From Verrucomicrobia subdivision 3 bacterium UBA7542 (GTDB lineage Bacteria > Verrucomicrobiota > Verrucomicrobiia > Limisphaerales > UBA11358): a stretch of DNA of 19,538 nucleotides. The stretch lies in the NCBI GenBank assembly GCA_002479245.1, contig DLMG01000114.1, forward strand, positions 1 to 19,538. Reading direction: 5' to 3'. The translations under genes and the position numbers were made by a program. Below are positions 14,434 through 19,538 of the stretch, one piece after another. The notes below the pieces were generated by a model. That model was not told where the DNA came from. It was given only the letters and a program-made list of their open reading frames with translations, and did not search any database. Numbering within the stretch: the first letter of the stretch is position 1; each line of letters opens with the position of its first letter.

Positions 14434-15396
14434 TTAGTCAAAGGCATGACCGGCGCAGCACAGAACATCTTTGACTTTGTGCCGGACCAAATCCTTGACA
14501 TAGGTGCGCGCCGGGCCGAGGTATTTGCGCGGATCGAATTCCTTCGGGTTTTCCGAGAAAACCTTGCGGATGCCGGCGGTCATGGCCAGACGCAGGTCGG
14601 TGTCAATGTTGACCTTTGTGCAACCCACGCGGCGCGCGACTTCGATGTCGGCTTCCGGCACGCCCTGGGCGTCGGGCATCTTGCCGCCGTATTTGTTGAT
14701 CTCGGCCACGAGATATTGCGGCACGCTGGAAGCGCCATGGAGCACCAGCGGGTAATCGCCGAGACCGGCATCCATAAGCGCCTTCTTGATGGCCTTGAGA
14801 CGTTCGAGATCCAGATGCTGTTCGCCCTTGAATTTGTAAGCCCCGTGGCTGTTGCCAATGGCGATGGCCAGTGAATCCACGCCGGATTCCCTGACAAATT
14901 TGACGGCTTCGTCCGGGTTGGTGTAATGACCGCTGGTGGAATGGCCGCCGCCTTCCTCGCCTTCGTCGAATTGCGCACCGACCAGGTGGCCGAGTTCGCC
15001 TTCGACAGAGCAGTTGAATTTGTGCGCGTAGTCCACGACCTTTTTACAAATCTCGACGTTTTTGTCAAATGGCTCGTGGCTGGCGTCAATCATCACGCTG
15101 GTGAAACCTTCATCAATGCACTGTTTGCACAGTTCGAAGGTGTCGCCGTGGTCCAGGTGGACGGTAATGGGGATGTTGGACAGGCTGACCGCCGCCTCAA
15201 TGAGTTTTTTGAGATAGACCGGGTTTGCGTATTGACGGGCGCCTTTGGAAATTTGGAGGATCAACGGCGCCTTTTCCTCTTCACAGGCCTCAACGATGGC
15301 CTGGATGAGTTCCATGTTGTTGACGTTGAACGCGCCAAGGGCGTATTTGCCTTTCAACGCCTTTGCGAACAGTTCTTTGGTATGTGTCAGTGGCAT
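14434..15396 (-). CDS. fba: class II fructose-bisphosphate aldolase
   Basis: The enzyme cleaves fructose 1,6-bisphosphate to dihydroxyacetone phosphate and glyceraldehyde 3-phosphate, and runs in reverse in gluconeogenesis. The 320-residue TIM-barrel protein opens with GKYALGAFNVNNMELIQAI. Zinc-site motifs are HLDHGD (80-85, with catalytic Asp82 and ligand His83), GNSHGAYKF (His184) and VLHGASSVP (His220). KVNIDTDLRLA (261-271) provides the phosphate-binding end of the barrel. The ATG at 15396 (MPLTHTKELF) has no clear Shine-Dalgarno sequence. The gene is followed by a strong terminator and is divergent from addB, so it is probably monocistronic. Confidence 0.97.
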   Translation of the reverse strand: MPLTHTKELFAKALKGKYALGAFNVNNMELIQAIVEACEEEKAPLILQISKGARQYANPVYLKKLIEAAVSLSNIPITVHLDHGDTFELCKQCIDEGFTSVMIDASHEPFDKNVEICKKVVDYAHKFNCSVEGELGHLVGAQFDEGEEGGGHSTSGHYTNPDEAVKFVRESGVDSLAIAIGNSHGAYKFKGEQHLDLERLKAIKKALMDAGLGDYPLVLHGASSVPQYLVAEINKYGGKMPDAQGVPEADIEVARRVGCTKVNIDTDLRLAMTAGIRKVFSENPKEFDPRKYLGPARTYVKDLVRHKVKDVLCCAGHAFD

Positions 15397-15542
15397 AAGT
15401 TTTGGAATTTGATTGTCGTATCAACCAACCGGGATTTCCCCGATGGGAAGGTATAATAATGCAACTTTTCCGAAAGGAAACAAAAAACGCGGCCTCCCAC
15501 CAACCAACCGCTGCCAAAATTTGGCGATAAATTGCCTTGCGA

Positions 15543-15562
15543 TTTCGCGTCTTTGCGCGAAA
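15543..15562. repeat. hairpin just upstream of the addB start
   Basis: TTTCGCG (15543-15549) and CGCGAAA (15556-15562) form a perfect 7-bp stem around TCTTTG. On the minus strand the sequence reads RKDAK when translated, a peptide often seen in spurious proteins predicted from a widespread dispersed repeat. It lies nine bases before the preferred GTG start of addB and would be inside the gene if the TTG at 15532 were used. Confidence 0.45.
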
Positions 15563-15570
15563 AGAAGTCC

Positions 15571-18500
15571 GTGCAAGCGCATTTTCTCCTCGGTCCGGCC
15601 GGCAGCGGCAAGACGTTTCGCTGTCTCGCGGAAATCCGGGTTGCCCTGGCGGCATCGCCGGAAGGCCCGCCGCTGGTTCTGCTCGCGCCCAAGCAGGCGA
15701 CGTTTCAACTCGAACGCCAGTTGCTCGCCGATGGCGCTCCGCAAGGGTACACGCGCTTGAATATTTTTTCGTTCGAGCGGCTCGCGCGGTTTGTCCTGGA
15801 CGCGCGCGGCGTCCCGATGCCAGCGGGATTGCTCGCCGAGGAAGGCCGCGTGATGGTGCTGCGCGCCTTGTTGATGCGCCACGAGGACAAACTGAAATTG
15901 TTTCGCCCAAGCGCGCGCCGCCCCGGGTTCGCCCGGCAACTCAGCCAGTTGCTTGGCGAACTGCAACAGCATCAATTCACACCCGCCAAGCTTCGTTCGT
16001 TGTCCCAGCGCACCGGCTTGCGCCACGAACTTCAGGATAAACTCCACGACCTTGCGCTCCTGTTCGAGGCCTACATCAACTGGCTCGCCGAAAACAAATT
16101 GCAGGACGGAAACCGATTGCTTGATGCGGCGACGGAAAGTCTCAAGTCCAACTCCGCTGTCGCGCGAGCGGGCGCCCAAAGCCCAAAATCAGCCGGCAAT
16201 CCGGGCGCTTCGCCATCTTCCATCTTCCATCTTCCATCTTCGCTGCAAATTTCCAACTTGTGGCTCGACGGCTTTGCGGAAATGACGCCGCAGGAACTGG
16301 ATTTGCTCGCCGCCGTCGTCCCGTTTTGCGGTCGCGCGACACTGGCGTTTTGCCTGGAAAACGAACCCGAAGCCGAAACTTCATGGCTCTCCATCTGGTC
16401 GGCCATCGGCAAAACCTTTCAACAGTGCCGCCAGCGCCTCACAAACATGCCGGATTGCGAAGTCAAAATTGAAATTCTCAAGCGCGACCCAAAAACAAGC
16501 CGCTTCGCCGGGAATCCGGCTTTGCAGCATCTTGAAGCCAGTTGGAATGCAATCCCCGGGCTTGGAGTTCCGCCTTCAGGCGGCCAGGCACCGTTGACTG
16601 CCAACCGCCTGAAGGCGGAACTCCAAACAAAACGCATCCGGATTATCGCGTGCATTAATCCCGAAACCGAAGCGGCGTTCGCGGCGCGCGAAATTCTCAA
16701 GTTCGTCCGTGGTGGCGCGCGTTTCCGCGACTGCGCGGTGGTCGTGCGCAATCTCGACGGCTATCACAAACCGCTGGAGCGCGCGTTTCGTCGCTGCGGT
16801 ATTCCGTTCTTTCTCGACCGGCGGGAATCTGTGGCGCATCACCCCCTGGCGGAACTGACCCGCAGCGCGCTCCGCACGGTCACGTTCGACTGGCCGCATG
16901 ATGACTGGTTTGCCGCGCTCAAGGCCGGTTTTTCGCCGGTGGACGAAACCGAAATTGACCGGCTTGAAAATGAAGCGCTCGCCCGCGGCTGGCATGGCGC
17001 AAAATGGCGCAAACCCATTCAAATCGCGGAAAACCCCGAATTGTCCAAGTCCCTCGAACGGCTGCGCGAAATAATTTTGCCACCCTTTCAAAATTTTGCC
17101 GGACAACTCGCGCATTGGGAAAACAAGCCGAACGGCGGGCAACTAACCAACGCCCTGCGTGAACTGTGGAATGAACTCGACGTGGAAAAGACCCTGGAAC
17201 AATGGAGCCTGGCCAATGCGGAATGCCTTCCATCACTCGTCACTCGTCACTCGTCACTTCACCTGACCGTCTGGGAACAAATGAATGCGTGGCTCGACAA
17301 TGTCGCCCTTGCGTTTTCAGACGAGGCGCTGGCGTTGCGCGATTGGCTGCCGATTTTGGAGGCCGGCCTCGCGAACTTGACCGTCGGCGTCATTCCACCC
17401 GCGCTCGATCAAGTGCTCATCGGCGCGATTGACCGCGCCCGCAATCCTGATTTGAAACTGGCGCTTGTGCTCGGCGTGAACGAGACGATTTTCCCCGCCG
17501 CGCCGGCTGCGCCAACGATTTTGACGGACGCCGACCGCGACGAAATGAGCCAATACACTGGCGCGCCCGGCCCCGATTTGCGCGAACGCCTGGCGCGCGA
17601 GCGTTATCTCGGCTACATCGCCTGCACGCGCGCCAGCGAAAGACTCGTTGTGACTTTTTCGCGTCACGACACGGAAGACAAGACGCTGAATCCATCGCCG
17701 TTCATCGCGCATCTGCGGCGGATTTTTCCCGGACTCGACATCGAAGAATCCAGCGGTGAAATCAAATTGGCCGCTGCGGAACACGTGAGCGAAATCGCGC
17801 CGTCTTTGATGGCGGTTTGGTCGTCGGAACAGGAGCGCCGGCCTCCGGCACGGCATGATACAAATGATGGCCAGCAACATGCCGTGCCGGAGGCCGGCGC
17901 TCCATCGCGGTTCACAGTCGTAAACCCTGCGGCTGGGACTGTTAAACACTGGGATGAATTGCTCGCACTTCCAACTCTGGCTGAATTGATGAAAAGCTTG
18001 CGCGCTTTGCGCGAGCCGGATTCTACGGAAAGTTTATCACCCGCGCTGGCGGAAAAACTTTTTGGTCCGACCCTGTACTCCTCGGTGAGCCGGTTGGAGG
18101 AGTTTGCTGCGTGTCCATTCCGTTTTTTCATTCATTCCGGGCTGCAGGCCGAGGAGCGGAAGGTTTTTGAGCTGGATGCGCGCGAGCAGGGGAGTTTTCA
18201 GCATGAGGTGTTGAAAATGTTCCACGAGCAATTGAGCGCCGAAGGCAAACGCTGGCGCGACATCACATCACCGGACGCCCGTGAACGCGTGGGCAAAATC
18301 GCCGCTGTTCTCGCGTTGAATTATCGCGACGGCTTGTTGCGCGCCGGCGAGCAAAGCCGGTTCACCGCGCGCGTGCTGGCGGAGTCGTTGCAGGATTTCG
18401 TCGAAACACTGGTGACCTGGATGCGCGGGCAATATGAATTCGATCCGGCGGTGGCCGAACTCGAATTTGGTTTCGGCGCCGGTGGCGCGCCCGCGTGGAA

Positions 18501-19344
18501 AATTGATTTGGGCGCCGGACACCGGCTCGCGCTCCGGGGCCGGATTGACCGCATTGATTTGTGCCGTGAACCCGGCGACCGCGCGTTGTGTGTGGTGATG
18601 GATTACAAATCCGGCCAGCGAAAACCCGACAAGATTCTGGTCGAACACGGCGTGCAATTGCAATTGCTGGCGTATCTGGCGGCAATCCGAAGCTGGCCGC
18701 CGGAAGTTTGGGCGGAATTGAATCTGCCTGCCTTTTTCTCCCTCTCCTCCCTGAAGGAGGAGAGGGCCGGGGAGAGGAGGCCAATAGTTTCAAAATCAAA
18801 TCCCCTCGCCCCAGCCCTCTCCCCGCTTGGGCGGGGAGAGGGAGAAGAACCAAAACAATTTGGCGCGTTAAAAATCGCCCCCACCGGGGTTTTTTACGTG
18901 AACCTGCGCGGGCAATATGAAGGCGGCGGCACACGCAACGAAGCGCTGGCGGACGCGGACGACGCGCGCAAACGCGCTTATCGTCACGCCGGACGCTTTG
19001 ACGCAAGTTTTTTGGGCAAGTTTGACAACCGCCCGAATGTGCCGTGCGGCGACCAGTTTAATTATAACCGCAACCACGACGGCTCGCTGCGCAAAGGTTC
19101 GACTGAAGCGCTGCCGCGGACGGAATTTGAAAAGTTGCTCGACCGCGTTGAAGCGCAGTTGCAGGAAATGGGGCGGGCGATTTTTTCCGGCGCGGCGCAG
19201 GTGGATCCGTATCGTAAAAACCGCGAAACGCCGTGTGAATTTTGCGATTATCGCGCCGTGTGCCGGATTGATCCGTGGACGCACCGGTATCGTGTGTTGC
19301 GTCCGGCAGCGGAGAAAGCCTTCGATAACTCAGGCGTTTCATAA
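15571..19344 (+). CDS. addB: AddB-type helicase/nuclease subunit of double-strand-break repair
   Basis: AddB works with AddA to process DNA ends for RecA loading. The 1257-residue protein has a Walker A motif GPAGSGKT (8-15), an inactivated-helicase-like middle with LGVNETIFPA (about 634-643) and RERLARERYLGYIACTRASERLVV (671-694), and a C-terminal PD-(D/E)xK nuclease: GRIDRID (990-996), MDYKSG with Asp1011 and Lys1013, and QLQLLAYL (1029-1036). Four cysteines match the AddB iron-sulfur site: Cys848 in AACPFRF, and Cys1222, Cys1225 and Cys1231 in CEFCDYRAVC. GTG 15571 is chosen because Walker A then starts at a normal distance; TTG 15532 adds 13 residues that come from a repeat-like hairpin. 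The gene is interrupted in frame by three inverted-repeat elements and two heptanucleotide tracts, adding roughly 100 residues to the family's usual length. No addA gene is seen in the 194 bp that follow. Confidence 0.9.
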   Translation: MQAHFLLGPAGSGKTFRCLAEIRVALAASPEGPPLVLLAPKQATFQLERQLLADGAPQGYTRLNIFSFERLARFVLDARGVPMPAGLLAEEGRVMVLRALLMRHEDKLKLFRPSARRPGFARQLSQLLGELQQHQFTPAKLRSLSQRTGLRHELQDKLHDLALLFEAYINWLAENKLQDGNRLLDAATESLKSNSAVARAGAQSPKSAGNPGASPSSIFHLPSSLQISNLWLDGFAEMTPQELDLLAAVVPFCGRATLAFCLENEPEAETSWLSIWSAIGKTFQQCRQRLTNMPDCEVKIEILKRDPKTSRFAGNPALQHLEASWNAIPGLGVPPSGGQAPLTANRLKAELQTKRIRIIACINPETEAAFAAREILKFVRGGARFRDCAVVVRNLDGYHKPLERAFRRCGIPFFLDRRESVAHHPLAELTRSALRTVTFDWPHDDWFAALKAGFSPVDETEIDRLENEALARGWHGAKWRKPIQIAENPELSKSLERLREIILPPFQNFAGQLAHWENKPNGGQLTNALRELWNELDVEKTLEQWSLANAECLPSLVTRHSSLHLTVWEQMNAWLDNVALAFSDEALALRDWLPILEAGLANLTVGVIPPALDQVLIGAIDRARNPDLKLALVLGVNETIFPAAPAAPTILTDADRDEMSQYTGAPGPDLRERLARERYLGYIACTRASERLVVTFSRHDTEDKTLNPSPFIAHLRRIFPGLDIEESSGEIKLAAAEHVSEIAPSLMAVWSSEQERRPPARHDTNDGQQHAVPEAGAPSRFTVVNPAAGTVKHWDELLALPTLAELMKSLRALREPDSTESLSPALAEKLFGPTLYSSVSRLEEFAACPFRFFIHSGLQAEERKVFELDAREQGSFQHEVLKMFHEQLSAEGKRWRDITSPDARERVGKIAAVLALNYRDGLLRAGEQSRFTARVLAESLQDFVETLVTWMRGQYEFDPAVAELEFGFGAGGAPAWKIDLGAGHRLALRGRIDRIDLCREPGDRALCVVMDYKSGQRKPDKILVEHGVQLQLLAYLAAIRSWPPEVWAELNLPAFFSLSSLKEERAGERRPIVSKSNPLAPALSPLGRGEGEEPKQFGALKIAPTGVFYVNLRGQYEGGGTRNEALADADDARKRAYRHAGRFDASFLGKFDNRPNVPCGDQFNYNRNHDGSLRKGSTEALPRTEFEKLLDRVEAQLQEMGRAIFSGAAQVDPYRKNRETPCEFCDYRAVCRIDPWTHRYRVLRPAAEKAFDNSGVS
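16214..16241 (+). repeat. heptanucleotide tandem repeat, CATCTTC x4, inside addB
   Basis: Four perfect copies of CATCTTC lie in codons 215-224 of addB, within a low-complexity segment (GNPGASPSSIFHLPSS). No reading frame of the repeated unit contains a stop codon in this orientation. Gain or loss of one unit would shift the frame; three units would add or remove seven residues. Confidence 0.95.
16562..16626. repeat. inverted-repeat element (REP-doublet-like) inside addB
   Basis: A perfect 22-bp inverted repeat (16562-16583 and 16605-16626) flanks a 21-nt spacer. Each arm holds its own hairpin, CCGCCTTCAGGCGG, two bases from an outward-facing GGAG (CTCC on the right). It is translated in frame as addB residues 331-352, between clearly conserved parts of the protein. 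Confidence 0.93.
17233..17258 (+). repeat. heptanucleotide tandem repeat, TCACTCG x3.7, inside addB
   Basis: Three full copies of TCACTCG plus five bases of a fourth lie in codons 555-563 of addB (SLVTRHSSL). The unit differs from that at 16214-16241 but has the same length. It too is free of stop codons in all three frames in this orientation. Confidence 0.93.
17832..17903. repeat. inverted-repeat element (REP-doublet-like) inside addB
   Basis: A perfect 26-bp inverted repeat (17832-17857 and 17878-17903) flanks a 20-nt spacer; the whole is 72 bp, exactly 24 codons. Each arm starts at its outer end with GGAG (CTCC on the right), then holds a hairpin GCCGG-CCT-CCGGC. It encodes about residues 754-778 of addB in frame. 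Confidence 0.93.
18736..18846. repeat. nested double-hairpin inverted repeat inside addB
   Basis: The outer arms TTCTCCCTCTCC (18736-18747) and GGAGAGGGAGAA (18835-18846) match perfectly. Inside lie two strong hairpins: 18740-18766 (11-bp stem, loop CTGAA) and 18815-18842 (12-bp stem, loop TTGG). The two halves are imperfect inverted copies. The element is 111 bp, exactly 37 codons, and is read as addB residues 1056-1092. Confidence 0.93.
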
Positions 19345-19476
19345 TGCGGACAAGGCGCCGCCGTTGCCGGTCACCAAGCCCCGACTCCGCCGCCCGCTCA
19401 AATGTAGCAGTTCATATTGTCATTGGCGCACAAAAGTTCATGGGGAAATCTCGAGGACAGTTCGTCTGCTGGTAAA

Positions 19477-19499
19477 GCGCCAGGGGACTGGCGCACTCC
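19477..19499 (-). repeat. solitary REP-like hairpin with GGAG head
   Basis: On the minus strand the order is GGAG, TG, then a hairpin with a perfect stem (CGCCAG/CTGGCG, 7 bp when the flanking G and C are included) and loop TCCC. This is the same head-plus-hairpin pattern as the arms of the elements inside addB. It lies in the 194-bp stretch after addB, which has no recognised gene. Confidence 0.7.
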
Positions 19500-19538
19500 A
19501 AGACGCTTCGCGTACTTCAGGAATCATCGTGTCGCGCA

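Noticed and set aside
16214..17258. Tandem repeats as a possible CRISPR remnant
   Set aside because: The units are 7 bp, directly adjacent, and without spacers; no cas genes are present.

Overview
The window most likely comes from a Verrucomicrobiota bacterium, perhaps of the Pedosphaera/Limisphaerales type. This is an inference from gene content and style, not a database result. The clues are a secreted modular glycosidase with a DTDG...DADGDG calcium-binding tail, a lysine/alanine/arginine-rich histone-H1-like protein with duplicated AGRAKIAAA..ARW motifs, a large beta-propeller sensor kinase, start sites that often lack a Shine-Dalgarno sequence, and many palindromic and heptanucleotide repeats in fairly GC-rich DNA.

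Layout. Positions 1-1216 carry an inverted repeat, a YecD-like isochorismatase-family protein and an HU-type DNA-binding protein, both on the + strand. After about 390 bp with no recognised gene comes a 1073-residue secreted alpha-amylase-family (GH13) enzyme with Ig-like, malectin-like and calcium-binding modules (1604-4825). The convergent minus-strand gene is dinB (DNA polymerase IV), followed by the small histone-like gene. Positions 6650-9070 are accessory DNA: a Fic-family protein with its own probable promoter lies between two remnants of tyrosine-recombinase genes that share a nearly identical 45-46 bp block. A minus-strand operon of a propeller/Y_Y_Y histidine kinase and a NarL-type response regulator (9319-12959) ends toward a terminator hairpin at 9074-9099. 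Two small heat-shock proteins (13269-14172) and class II fructose-bisphosphate aldolase with a strong terminator (14385-15396) follow, all on the minus strand. Divergent from these is a large AddB-type helicase/nuclease subunit (15571-19344).

The most unusual feature is inside addB. The gene stays open across three separate inverted-repeat elements, each with arms that can themselves fold (REP-doublet or REPIN-like architecture; two have outward-facing GGAG heads), and across two different heptanucleotide tandem repeats. A solitary REP-like hairpin with the same GGAG head lies 133 bp after the gene. REP-type elements are normally extragenic, so several read through in one DNA-repair gene merit attention, and the 7-bp repeats could shift the frame if their copy number changed.

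The genes form no single pathway. They combine housekeeping functions (HU, aldolase, heat-shock proteins, DinB and AddB for DNA damage), one secreted polysaccharide degrader, one two-component sensor, and a decayed mobile region with a Fic gene. No CRISPR array, rRNA, tRNA or intact transposase was seen.
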